A DNA stretch of 10,214 nucleotides from an uncultured delta proteobacterium (GTDB lineage Bacteria > Myxococcota_A > Polyangia > Polyangiales > Ga0077539), in contig CAIOSS010000447.1 of the NCBI GenBank assembly GCA_903860995.1, positions 1-10,214 on the forward strand, read 5' to 3'. The notes under the pieces are model-generated. The model was not told where the DNA came from and did no database searches. It saw only the letters and a list, made by a program, of their open reading frames with translations. Shown piece after piece: positions 1-7,585 of the stretch. A program made the translations under genes and the position numbers. Numbering within the stretch: position 1 is the first letter of the stretch; each line of letters begins with the position of its first letter.

Positions 1-67
1 CGCCGCGCCCGCCGCCCGCCGCCGCCACCGCCACCGCCACACCAGACCCCCCCGCGGGCGGCCCTCC
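1..67. other. Left-edge non-coding stretch downstream of rlmH, possible start of a next minus-strand gene
   Basis: This stretch is very GC-rich and carries a short simple repeat of ccaccg/ccgccg around 20-40. On the minus strand a GTG at 42-40 opens a frame reading MWRWRWRRRAAGAA up to the window edge, which could be the basic and aromatic start of a membrane protein following rlmH. Fourteen codons of simple repeat are not enough to call a gene. No clear ribosome binding site or terminator was seen. Confidence 0.2.
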
Positions 68-514
68 CTACTTGTTGTAGGGCTCGCCGCGGATGATCGA
101 GAAGGCCCGGTACACCTGCTCCGCCAGGATGAGCCGCGCCAGCCGGTGGGGCAGGGTCATCGCGCCGAGGGAGAGCCGCCAGCGGGCCCGCGCGCGCACC
201 AACGGGGGCAGGCCCTCCGCGCCGCCGATGGCGAACACGGGCGTCACCGCGCGTCGCATGGCGTCGTCGACCTTCGCGGCGAAGGCCTCGGACGACAGGG
301 GTCTCCCTTCGATCTCCAGGGTCACCAGCTCGGCGCGCTCGCCCTGGGCCGCGAGGCAGCGCTCGAACTGCGCCACCACGCGGTCTTCGCGCTCGTCCTT
401 CAGCTCGACCTCGCTGAGCTCGGCGTACCGGCGCACGCGGCCGTAGTAGTCGTCGAGGAGCGCGCGGAGCTCAGGCTCCTTCACGCGCCCCACGGCGGCG
501 ACGACCAGCTTCAC
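68..514 (-). CDS. rlmH: RlmH, 23S rRNA (pseudouridine-1915-N3)-methyltransferase
   Basis: The 148-residue product matches the SPOUT-class RlmH family, which uses S-adenosylmethionine to methylate N3 of pseudouridine 1915 in helix 69 of 23S rRNA on assembled 70S ribosomes. The usual length is about 155. Visible signatures are the N-terminal KLVVAAVGRVKEPEL strand and helix, the knot-forming SAM-binding loop IGGAEGLP (about residues 96-103), and the C-terminal TLPHRLARLILAEQVYRAFSIIRG helix region (about 120-143). The start is the GTG at 514-512, because the family similarity begins exactly there and the frame further upstream is a shadow of rsfS. The GTG overlaps the rsfS TGA stop in the sequence GTGA, so translation is probably coupled; no good Shine-Dalgarno is seen. 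The C-terminus reads PYNK where the family usually has PYHK or PYHR. The identification is near certain. Confidence 0.95.
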   Translation of the reverse strand: MKLVVAAVGRVKEPELRALLDDYYGRVRRYAELSEVELKDEREDRVVAQFERCLAAQGERAELVTLEIEGRPLSSEAFAAKVDDAMRRAVTPVFAIGGAEGLPPLVRARARWRLSLGAMTLPHRLARLILAEQVYRAFSIIRGEPYNK

Positions 515-1323
515 GGGCTGGCGGGCGAGGCTCCGTCGGCGGCGGGCGCCTCGAAGGGCACGCGCGTGGCGTCCATCCAGAGCCCCTCGAGGTCGTAGTA
601 GCGCCGCGCCTCGTCGACGAACACGTGCACGATCACGTCGGTGTAGTCGACAAGCACCCACTGGCCCTGCTGCATGCCCTCGACGCTGGTCGGGCGATGG
701 CCCTGCTCCTTGAGCGCCTCGGTGACGCCGTCGGCGACCGCGCGCACCTGCCGGTCGCTGCGGCCCGACATCAGCACCAGGAAGTCTGCGTAGTCGACCT
801 TCTCGCCGATATCGAGGATCTCGATGCGCTCGGCCTTCTTGTCGAGCCCGGCCGCGGCGATGAGCTTGGCCAGCTCGCGGGCGCCGTCGCGCCGCAGGGC
901 CGCTGCGTCGGGCGTCGAGGCCGACAGCTCCGGCCGCTTGCGGGGCTTGGGCCTGGGCGCCGCGTCGGCCTTCGGCCCGGACTTCTTCTTCGCAGGCGCC
1001 GCCTTCGCGGGGGCCACCGCCTTCTTCGCGGGCGCCGCCTTCGCGGGGCTCGTGCGCGGCCCGCTGGTCTTCTTCGCCACGCGCAGCGCGGCGTTCTTCT
1101 TCTTCTCCTTCTTCGCCTCGATGTCGGCGCGAGAGAGGGCGGGCTTCGCGGGCGCTGCCTTCTTCGCCGGGGCGGCCTTCTTCGCGGGCGCTGCCTTCGC
1201 GGGCGCTGCCTTCGCGGGCGCCGCCTTCGTCGCGGGCGCCGCCTTCGCGACGGGGCGGGCCGGTGTCTTCGGGCTGGCCTTCGCGGCGGAGGTCTTCTTG
1301 CGCGGGGACTTTGCTTCGGCCAT
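511..1323 (-). CDS. rsfS: RsfS (RsfA/DUF143), ribosome silencing factor with long Lys/Ala/Pro N-terminal tail
   Basis: The C-terminal half (about residues 140-255 of 270) is a clear RsfS domain: EILDIGEKVDYADFLVLMSG, then SDRQVRAVADGV, then QWVLVDYTDVIVHVF and RRYYDLEGLWMDA. In this family the domain binds ribosomal protein uL14 and blocks subunit joining when nutrients are short. The family is normally about 105-130 residues. Here about 135 extra N-terminal residues are made of AAPAK and KKAAPAK units, resembling histone H1-like or AlgP-like basic tails, probably disordered and able to bind nucleic acid. I chose the ATG at 1323 (MAEAKSPRKK). An in-frame ATG at 1365 would add 14 residues and cannot be excluded, since neither start has a strong ribosome site. 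The gene is first in the rsfS-rlmH pair and divergent from tsaD. A short tail follows the domain (TRVPFEAPAADGASPASP). Confidence 0.94.
   Translation of the reverse strand: MAEAKSPRKKTSAAKASPKTPARPVAKAAPATKAAPAKAAPAKAAPAKKAAPAKKAAPAKPALSRADIEAKKEKKKNAALRVAKKTSGPRTSPAKAAPAKKAVAPAKAAPAKKKSGPKADAAPRPKPRKRPELSASTPDAAALRRDGARELAKLIAAAGLDKKAERIEILDIGEKVDYADFLVLMSGRSDRQVRAVADGVTEALKEQGHRPTSVEGMQQGQWVLVDYTDVIVHVFVDEARRYYDLEGLWMDATRVPFEAPAADGASPASP
1000..1248 (-). repeat. 15-bp-period low-complexity repeat encoding AAPAK units in rsfS
   Basis: Two blocks, about 1141-1248 and 1000-1050, repeat a unit close to gcgggcgcygccttc (plus-strand reading), which encodes A-A-P-A-K on the minus strand; some units carry one more Lys codon. 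The unit stays in frame with rsfS throughout. Near-identity at the DNA level suggests expansion by slippage or unequal recombination, so copy number may vary between strains. Confidence 0.8.
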
Positions 1324-1449
1324 GACTCGCCTGCTTGTCGTCGCCGCGGTACCTGTGGCACGCATCAGCGCGCCCCGCGACTTCAGCCCTCAGCATCGCA
1401 CCACACGCGGCGTCGGCACCACAAGAAGCGTCACCGTAGGACGAACCCG
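1324..1449. promoter_or_regulatory. Divergent intergenic region between rsfS and tsaD
   Basis: This 126-bp gap must hold the 5' signals for both rsfS (leftward) and tsaD (rightward). No convincing -35/-10 pair is visible on either strand. An 8-bp direct repeat, gcaccaca, occurs at 1398-1405 and 1416-1423, an 18-bp period, and could be an operator half-site pair, but this is weak. A good Shine-Dalgarno, AGGA at 1438-1441, lies 8 bases before the tsaD ATG and supports that start. Confidence 0.45.
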
Positions 1450-2535
<1,086 letters not shown>

Positions 2536-2735
2536 AGAAGCGTCCAGACGCTCGGCGACCGCGGCATGATGGGCGTCTGTCCGGCAGTGCCCAAAGCGGC
2601 GCCCGAGGCTGCGGACGGTTGACCGCGGGAGCCATGGTTTGGTTAGGTGAATCGCCGGTGAGCGGGAGCTGTGGTCGTCGCGACGGTTCGCGAAGGGTCA
2701 GCTTCTGATCCCAACCTGCGAAGAGAGCAGATCCC
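2536..2735. promoter_or_regulatory. Leader region between tsaD and the first lipoprotein gene
   Basis: This 200-bp stretch contains no gene. Just after the tsaD stop, AGCGTC-CA-GACGCT (2539-2552) can form a 6-bp hairpin without a T run, at best a weak terminator. TTGACC at 2619-2624 resembles a sigma-70 -35 box, but the sequence about 17 bases downstream (GTTAGG region, 2641-2648) is a poor -10. Two perfect palindromes lie one base apart: CGTCGCGACG at 2676-2685 and TTCGCGAA at 2687-2694, a plausible operator 40-60 bases before the start codon. The ribosome site is probably GAGAG at about 2723-2727. Confidence 0.4.
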
Positions 2736-5700
2736 TTGAAGACACAGAACAACCTCTGGTGGTTGGTTCCCACACTGCTCATGGCAGCGTGCGGTGACGG
2801 AACAACCAGCACCCCGATCGACACCGACAGCGGCACCCCGAAGGACGCCGGCGAGATCACGGACCTCGGCACCGACTCGGGAACGCCCCCGAAGGACACG
2901 GGAACGCCCCCGAAGGACTCCGGGAGCCCTCCCGAAGACACCGGGAGCCCTGCCGAAGACACCGGGAGCCCTGCCGAAGACACCGGGAGCCCCACCGAAG
3001 ACACCGGGAGCCCCACCGAAGACACCGGGCCCCCCCCCGAAGACACCGGGAGCCCGACGGACACGGGCACTCCCCCCGTCGACGCGGGCACGCCGGCCGA
3101 CGTCCCGACCTGCCCCGCCGGTCAGGCCTCCTGCGGAACGAGCTGTGTCGACATCAACGTCGACAACACCAACTGCGGCGCCTGCGGCGTCGCCTGTGCC
3201 ACCGGCCAGAGCTGTCAGACCGGCGTCTGCCGCATCAACTGCGCGATGGGTCAGATCCTCTGCGGCGGCGCCTGCGCGACGCTCGACAGTGACCCCGCCA
3301 ACTGCGGCGCCTGCGCCAACGCGTGCCCCACCGGCCAGATGTGCTCCGCGGGCGCCTGCGCCCTCACCTGCGCGGCGCCGCGCGTGGTGTGCTCCGCCAC
3401 CGGCGGCGTGATGTCATGCATCGACACGCTGACCGACGCCAACAACTGCGGCACCTGCGGCAACGCCTGCGCCATGGGCCAGAGCTGCGTCGCTGGCGTC
3501 TGTCGCCTCGTGTGCCCGGCGGGTCAGACCGCCTGCGGCGGCGCCTGCGTCGACACCAACACCAGCAGCGCCAACTGCGGCGGCTGCGGCACCGCGTGCG
3601 CCACGGGCGAGTCGTGCGCCGTGGGCCTCTGCCGCCGGGACTGCGCCGCCGGCGAGACCCGCTGCGGCGACGCCTGCGTCAACACCCAGACCAGCGCCGC
3701 CAACTGCGGCACCTGCGGCACCGCGTGCATCGCCGGTCAGACCTGCGCCGCGGGCGTCTGCGCCTGCCCGACGGGCCAGACCCTCTGCGGCACGGCCTGC
3801 CTCGACCTGCGCACCGACGTCGCCAACTGCGGCGTGTGCGCGCGCGCCTGCGCCGCCGGCCAGGTGTGCACCGCGGGCGCCTGCGCCATGGGCGCCCCGA
3901 CCAACGACCTCTTCTCGGGCGCGACGGTGATCAGCCTCACGTCGCCCTCGCAGGTGCTCACGGGCACCACCTCGGGCTCGACCAACAACTCGGGCTGCGG
4001 CACCGCGGGCGACGTGTACTACCGCTTCACGCTCACCGCGCGCGAGGCGGTCTACGTCGACACCTTCGGCACGAGCTACGACACGCGCCTCGCGTTCGCG
4101 CCCTCCACCGGGATCGGGACGATCGCCACCACCTGCATCGACGACTCGTGCGGCGGGGAGCAGTCGCAGATCGTGCGCGTGCTCGACCCGGGCACCTACT
4201 TCGTCGTCGTGGGCGGATTCGCCAGCCGCACGGGGCCCTTCACCCTGCGCTTCCAGCACCTGCCCATCGGCAACGGCTCGGTGACCCAGATCACCACGCT
4301 CTCCCCTGGCACCCAGACCTTCATGGGCACCACCTCGGGCACCGGCGTGGTCACCCAGACCTGCAGCAGGGCCCCCGGCCCGGAGAACACCTACTGGATC
4401 GCCACCTGCCCGAGCTTCACGGCCACCCAGTACAACGCCACCACCTGCGGCGCCGCGACCTGGGACACCGTGCTCGAGCAGCGCAGCGCCTCGCGCTCGG
4501 CCAACGTCTGCAACGACGACCAGTGCGGCGCGCAGTCGACCATCGCGAACACCCTCCCGGCGGGCGCCGGGCTCCACACGTTCTACGTCGACGGCTTCTC
4601 CGCCACGACGCTGGGCGCCTACACCCTGAGCCTCACCCTGGGCGCCTGCCCGGCGGGCCAGAACTTCTGCGGCTCGACCTGCACCAACCTCCAGACCAGC
4701 GCCACCAACTGCGGCGCGTGTGGCACCGTCTGCACCGCCCCCACCGGCGGCGCCGTGGCCTGCACCGCGGGCGCCTGCGTGCGCTCGTGCCCGGCCGGCC
4801 AGAGCAACTGCGCCAACGTCTGCCGCGCCACGCAGACCGACCTCGCCAACTGCGGCGCCTGCGGCACCGTCTGCACGGCGCCCACCGGCGGCACCGTGAC
4901 CTGCGCCGCGGGCGCCTGCGTGCGGGCCTGCCCGGCGGGCCAGACCAACTGCAGCAACGTCTGCCGCAACCTCCAGACCGAGAACGCCAACTGCGGCGCC
5001 TGCGGCGTCACCTGCGCGGCGGGCAACACCTGCACCGCCGGCGTCTGCCGCCCGAGCAACAACACCCGCACCTCGGCCACCGCCCTCACGCTGGCGGCGG
5101 GCGAGACCACCGTGACCGGCACGACGGTCGCCGCCACCTTCGACGGCCCGACGGGCTGCGGTGCGGGCGACGTCCCCAACGTCTGGTACAGCTTCACGCT
5201 GGCGGCCGCCGAGGTCGTCTACGCCGACACCGCGGGCACCGCGTACGACTCGCGGCTCTACCTCGTGAACAGCGCGGGCGCCCTCGTCGCCAACACCTGC
5301 AACGACGACGCGGGCTGCAGCACCGGCGGCTTCACCTCGGGCAACCAGGCGCGCTTCGCCGCGGTGCTCCAGCCGGGCACCTACTTCATCGCGGTGTCGG
5401 GCTTCACCGCCGGCAACACCGGGCCCTTCACGCTGCACGTGCAGCACATCCGCCGCGCCCTCGGGTCGTACTTCTACGACACCGCCATCACGGGCACCGC
5501 GACCACGCCCAGCACCCTCCTCGTCGGCACCAGCGCGTTCACGCCCTCGTGCATCGAGGGCGCCTCGGGTGAAGACGTCCGCTGGTTCATGACCTGCGGC
5601 AGCGCCACGCCGAGCCTCTTCAGCCTCTGCGCGGCCGACGGCGCGACCTACAGCCGCCGCATCGGCGCCACCAACTACGACCCCACCATGGCCGTGTACA

Positions 5701-5903
5701 GCGGTCAGTCGGGCTCGCAGGTGCAGTGCAACGACGACGGCCCCAGCGGCACCAACTGCCGCGGCACGGGCACCGGCGCTGACACCCTCAACTTCGGCTC
5801 GCGCATCAGCGCGACGGTTCCGCGCGGCATCAACGCGGTGGTCGTCGATGAGCGCGGGCAGGCCCGCGGCATGACGTACACCCTGCGCCACGCGATCCAG
5901 TAG
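2736..5903 (+). CDS. Large Cys-repeat and PPC-like-domain surface lipoprotein, function unknown
   Basis: The 1055-residue product starts at TTG (MKTQNNLWWL), with GAGAG 8 bases upstream. Residues 1-18 are a short lipoprotein signal ending LLMAAC (C19 lipidated, lipobox slightly atypical with Met at -3). Residues 20-125 form an acidic Pro/Thr/Gly linker with six EDTGSPx units. Residues 126-383 hold six Cys repeats of about 43 residues (C-x-GQ-x3-C...NCG-x-CG-x2-C...GxxC). Two beta-sandwich domains follow (389-510, 515-635), then three more Cys repeats (638-771) and two more beta domains (778-905, 910-1055). All four carry a C-[N/I]-D-D motif, and all but the last have a GTYFVVV- or HTFYVDG-like strand, as in bacterial pre-peptidase C-terminal (PPC) domains. 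No catalytic domain is seen. It is probably exported, lipid-anchored and disulfide-rich; adhesion or matrix binding is only a guess. It stands alone between tsaD and the transporter. Confidence 0.88.
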   Translation: MKTQNNLWWLVPTLLMAACGDGTTSTPIDTDSGTPKDAGEITDLGTDSGTPPKDTGTPPKDSGSPPEDTGSPAEDTGSPAEDTGSPTEDTGSPTEDTGPPPEDTGSPTDTGTPPVDAGTPADVPTCPAGQASCGTSCVDINVDNTNCGACGVACATGQSCQTGVCRINCAMGQILCGGACATLDSDPANCGACANACPTGQMCSAGACALTCAAPRVVCSATGGVMSCIDTLTDANNCGTCGNACAMGQSCVAGVCRLVCPAGQTACGGACVDTNTSSANCGGCGTACATGESCAVGLCRRDCAAGETRCGDACVNTQTSAANCGTCGTACIAGQTCAAGVCACPTGQTLCGTACLDLRTDVANCGVCARACAAGQVCTAGACAMGAPTNDLFSGATVISLTSPSQVLTGTTSGSTNNSGCGTAGDVYYRFTLTAREAVYVDTFGTSYDTRLAFAPSTGIGTIATTCIDDSCGGEQSQIVRVLDPGTYFVVVGGFASRTGPFTLRFQHLPIGNGSVTQITTLSPGTQTFMGTTSGTGVVTQTCSRAPGPENTYWIATCPSFTATQYNATTCGAATWDTVLEQRSASRSANVCNDDQCGAQSTIANTLPAGAGLHTFYVDGFSATTLGAYTLSLTLGACPAGQNFCGSTCTNLQTSATNCGACGTVCTAPTGGAVACTAGACVRSCPAGQSNCANVCRATQTDLANCGACGTVCTAPTGGTVTCAAGACVRACPAGQTNCSNVCRNLQTENANCGACGVTCAAGNTCTAGVCRPSNNTRTSATALTLAAGETTVTGTTVAATFDGPTGCGAGDVPNVWYSFTLAAAEVVYADTAGTAYDSRLYLVNSAGALVANTCNDDAGCSTGGFTSGNQARFAAVLQPGTYFIAVSGFTAGNTGPFTLHVQHIRRALGSYFYDTAITGTATTPSTLLVGTSAFTPSCIEGASGEDVRWFMTCGSATPSLFSLCAADGATYSRRIGATNYDPTMAVYSGQSGSQVQCNDDGPSGTNCRGTGTGADTLNFGSRISATVPRGINAVVVDERGQARGMTYTLRHAIQ
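2934..3059 (+). repeat. Six tandem 21-bp units (EDTGSPx) in the lipoprotein linker
   Basis: Six head-to-tail 21-bp units begin gaagacaccggg at 2934, 2955, 2976, 2997, 3018 and 3039. Units 1 and 2 are identical, as are units 3 and 4; unit 5 changes the serine codon to proline. An older 18-bp duplication beginning ggaacgccccc lies just upstream (about 2880-2915). Every unit keeps the reading frame, so copy-number change would alter linker length without breaking the gene. Confidence 0.92.
3111..3884 (+). repeat. Block of six protein-level Cys repeats (NCGxCG type)
   Basis: Six repeats start at residues C126, C169, C212, C260, C303 and C344 of the lipoprotein. Each has a GQ-type turn, two CG pairs around an Asn-Cys-Gly core, and a closing GxxC. 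DNA identity between units is only moderate, so this is an old protein repeat rather than a recent expansion. A shorter block of three such repeats lies at 4647-5048. Confidence 0.85.
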
Positions 5904-6038
5904 TCCCTCCCTCCCTCTCCCCCTGACAGCCCTATAGACCCCGCCGCCGCCGATCGGACCGATCCGGCGGAGGGGGGGGGGGAGTGCGTCTGTTCGCCCC
6001 CCCTTCGGGTGCGCAGGTTCGATAGACTCCGCGGCCAC
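5904..6038. other. Non-coding gap between the lipoprotein and transporter genes, with hairpin and G run
   Basis: No gene is seen here. A GC hairpin occupies 5944-5973, next to 11 consecutive G (5972-5982), with seven C at 5997-6003 that can pair with the G run. No -35/-10 pair was convincing, and there is no Shine-Dalgarno in front of the transporter ATG at 6039. The hairpin could be a U-less terminator for the lipoprotein gene or a structured leader of the transporter message. Confidence 0.5.
5944..5973 (+). terminator. Strong GC-rich hairpin, possible terminator of the lipoprotein gene
   Basis: The stem pairs CCGCC (5947-5951) plus GATCG (5952-5956) with CGATC (5960-5964) plus GGCGG (5966-5970), leaving loop GAC, one bulged C, and two further C-G pairs beyond a single mismatch. 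It lies about 40 bases after the lipoprotein stop. No T run follows on either strand, so this is not a classical intrinsic terminator. Confidence 0.35.
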
Positions 6039-7436
6039 ATGAGCAGCGCGAGCACCATCGAGCCCACGGAGTCTGTCGTCGCCCCGAAGAAGGGGCACCC
6101 CAAGGGGCTCTACCTCCTGTTCGCGACGGAGATGTGGGAGCGCATGTCGTACTACGGCATGCGCGCACTGCTGGTGCTGTACATGACCGGCGCGGCGGAG
6201 CACGGCGGCTTCCACTGGAGCCGCGCCGAGGCGCTCAAGATCTACGGTACGTACACCGCGCTCGTGTACCTGACGCCGCTCGCGGGGGGCTACATCGCCG
6301 ACCGCTACCTGGGGCAGCGCCGCGCCGTGGTGCTCGGCGGCTTCCTGATGATGATCGGGCACTTCCTCATGGCCGTGCCGGGCACCGCGGCCTTCTTCGC
6401 GGCGCTCACCTTTCTCATCGTGGGCAACGGGTTCTTCAAGCCCAACATCAGCACCATGGTGGGCGGGCTCTACCCGGCCGGCGACGCGCGCCGCGACGGG
6501 GCCTTCACGATCTTCTACATGGGCATCAACCTCGGGGCCTTCCTCTCCCCGCTGGTGTGCGGAACCCTCGGCGAGAAGCTCGGCTGGCACTGGGGCTTCG
6601 GCTCGGCGGGCGTCGGCATGGGCCTCGGGCTGGTGACCTTCCTGGCGTTCTCCCGGCGTCTGCTGGGCGACGTGGGCCTCCGACCTGCGCCGCGCAACCA
6701 GCAGAAGCTCGGGCGCCCGGGGGAGGGCGACGACTACCGCGCTACCGGCGCCGTCGAGACCGCCGCCCTCACCCCCGTCGAGAAGGACCGCCTCGGGGTC
6801 ATCTTCGCCCTCGCGTTCTTCAACATCTTCTTCTGGGCGGCCTTCGAGCAGGCGGGCGGCCTGATGACCCTCTACACGGACACCAAGGTCGACCGTCACC
6901 TCTTCGGGCTCGTGGTGCCGACGACGTGGTTCCAGTCCATCAACCCGATGTTCATCGTGCTGATGGGGCCGCTGTTCTCCATCCTGTGGGTGCGCCTCGC
7001 CAAGGCCCGGCGGGAGCCCTCCACCCCCGCCAAGCTGGGCATCGGGCTGCTGCTCCTCTCCCTCGGCTTCGTCCTGATGCTCGGCGCCTCCAAGCAGACC
7101 GAGCACGGCGGCCAGGCCGCGATGTTCTGGGTCGTGGGCGCGTACTTCCTGCACACCGTCGGCGAGCTGTGTCTCTCCCCGGTGGGCCTCTCGGCCGTGA
7201 GCAAGCTCGCCCCCGCCCGCTTCGCCTCCCTGATGATGGGCGTGTGGCTGCTCTCCAGCTTCGTCGCCAACTACCTCGCGGGCCTCATCGGGAGCTACTC
7301 CGAGCGCCTCGGGGAGTTCACCCTCTTCGCCACCATCGTGGTCGTCACCGCGGGCGCGGGCGCCGTGCTCATCGCGCTGAGCCCGATCATCAGCAAGCGC
7401 ATGCACAACCCTCCCCCGGTGGTGCCCGCGGGCTGA
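6039..7436 (+). CDS. POT/PTR2-family proton-coupled di-/tripeptide transporter
   Basis: The 465-residue inner-membrane protein belongs to the POT (PTR2, SLC15-like) branch of the major facilitator superfamily, which imports di- and tripeptides with protons. The hallmark ExxER(F/M)xYYG is present as EMWERMSYYG (31-40), with E31, E34 and R35 for proton coupling. The second signature FYMGINLGAF lies at 159-168. Other family positions are GNGFFKPNIS with K134, FEQAGGLMTLYTD (269-281), WFQSINPMFI (297-306) and GELCLSPVGLS (375-385) with the peptide-site Glu. I count 12 hydrophobic helices; residues 205-250 between helices 6 and 7 are hydrophilic, so the extra HA/HB helix pair of many bacterial POTs seems absent. 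The start is the ATG at 6039; a GTG at 6009 would add 10 residues unlike the family, and neither has a Shine-Dalgarno. Exact substrate cannot be read from sequence, and I give no dtp symbol. Confidence 0.95.
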   Translation: MSSASTIEPTESVVAPKKGHPKGLYLLFATEMWERMSYYGMRALLVLYMTGAAEHGGFHWSRAEALKIYGTYTALVYLTPLAGGYIADRYLGQRRAVVLGGFLMMIGHFLMAVPGTAAFFAALTFLIVGNGFFKPNISTMVGGLYPAGDARRDGAFTIFYMGINLGAFLSPLVCGTLGEKLGWHWGFGSAGVGMGLGLVTFLAFSRRLLGDVGLRPAPRNQQKLGRPGEGDDYRATGAVETAALTPVEKDRLGVIFALAFFNIFFWAAFEQAGGLMTLYTDTKVDRHLFGLVVPTTWFQSINPMFIVLMGPLFSILWVRLAKARREPSTPAKLGIGLLLLSLGFVLMLGASKQTEHGGQAAMFWVVGAYFLHTVGELCLSPVGLSAVSKLAPARFASLMMGVWLLSSFVANYLAGLIGSYSERLGEFTLFATIVVVTAGAGAVLIALSPIISKRMHNPPPVVPAG

Positions 7437-7445
7437 GCGACCCGG
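7437..7445 (+). repeat. Left copy of 9-bp direct repeat GCGACCCGG (candidate target-site duplication)
   Basis: GCGACCCGG follows directly after the transporter TGA stop (7434-7436) and abuts the left end of the inverted-repeat element. An exact second copy abuts the right end at 7631-7639. Confidence 0.7.
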
Positions 7446-7489
7446 GCGATCCGTCGAAGCTCGCGCAGACCTCACCCCCGCTGCCGCGC

Positions 7490-7515
7490 GCCCCTCTCCA
7501 TGAATGGAGAGGGGC
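7490..7515. repeat. Palindrome GCCCCTCTCCAT-GA-ATGGAGAGGGGC (left arm)
   Basis: Twelve-base perfect stems flank a 2-base GA centre. In RNA this can form a short hairpin of its own, competing with pairing of the whole arm to the right arm. It lies about 55 bases after the transporter stop codon, so it may stabilise or end that message, though no U run follows. Confidence 0.9.
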
Positions 7516-7559
7516 TGCGATCACCTGACAATTCGCCCTGAAACGCAGGCGTTCGAAGA

Positions 7560-7585
7560 GCCCCTCTCCATTCATGGAGAGGGGC
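7560..7585. repeat. Palindrome GCCCCTCTCCAT-TC-ATGGAGAGGGGC (right arm)
   Basis: This is the same palindrome as in the left arm, with the centre TC instead of GA as expected for an inverted copy. The stem is again 12 perfect base pairs. Confidence 0.9.

Noticed and set aside
1355..1370. Sigma-54 promoter suggested by TGGCACGCATCAGC
   Set aside because: The GC dinucleotide is one base too close and the TTGC element is missing.
515..1396. Upstream extension of the rlmH frame giving a 442-residue protein
   Set aside because: The extra part is a frame-shifted reading of rsfS; RlmH similarity begins exactly at the GTG at 514.
625..1449. Upstream extension of the tsaD frame giving a 636-residue protein
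   Set aside because: It is antisense to rsfS and compositionally random; the ATG at 1450 has a good Shine-Dalgarno and normal family length.
2736..5903. Enzyme annotation of the Cys-repeat lipoprotein (for example by low-complexity hits)
   Set aside because: No catalytic motif of any enzyme is visible; similarity would rest only on Cys/Gly/Thr-rich repeats.
6009..6038. GTG start adding ten residues to the transporter
   Set aside because: MRRFDRLRGH has no counterpart expected in the family and no ribosome site precedes it; the ATG at 6039 is the simpler choice.
3414..7475. Very long open frame (about 1350 codons) on the minus strand opposite the lipoprotein and transporter genes
   Set aside because: It runs antisense through two clearly coding genes, is almost only Ala/Gly/Arg/Val with no recognisable domain, and crosses into the inverted-repeat region. 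It is a by-product of high GC.
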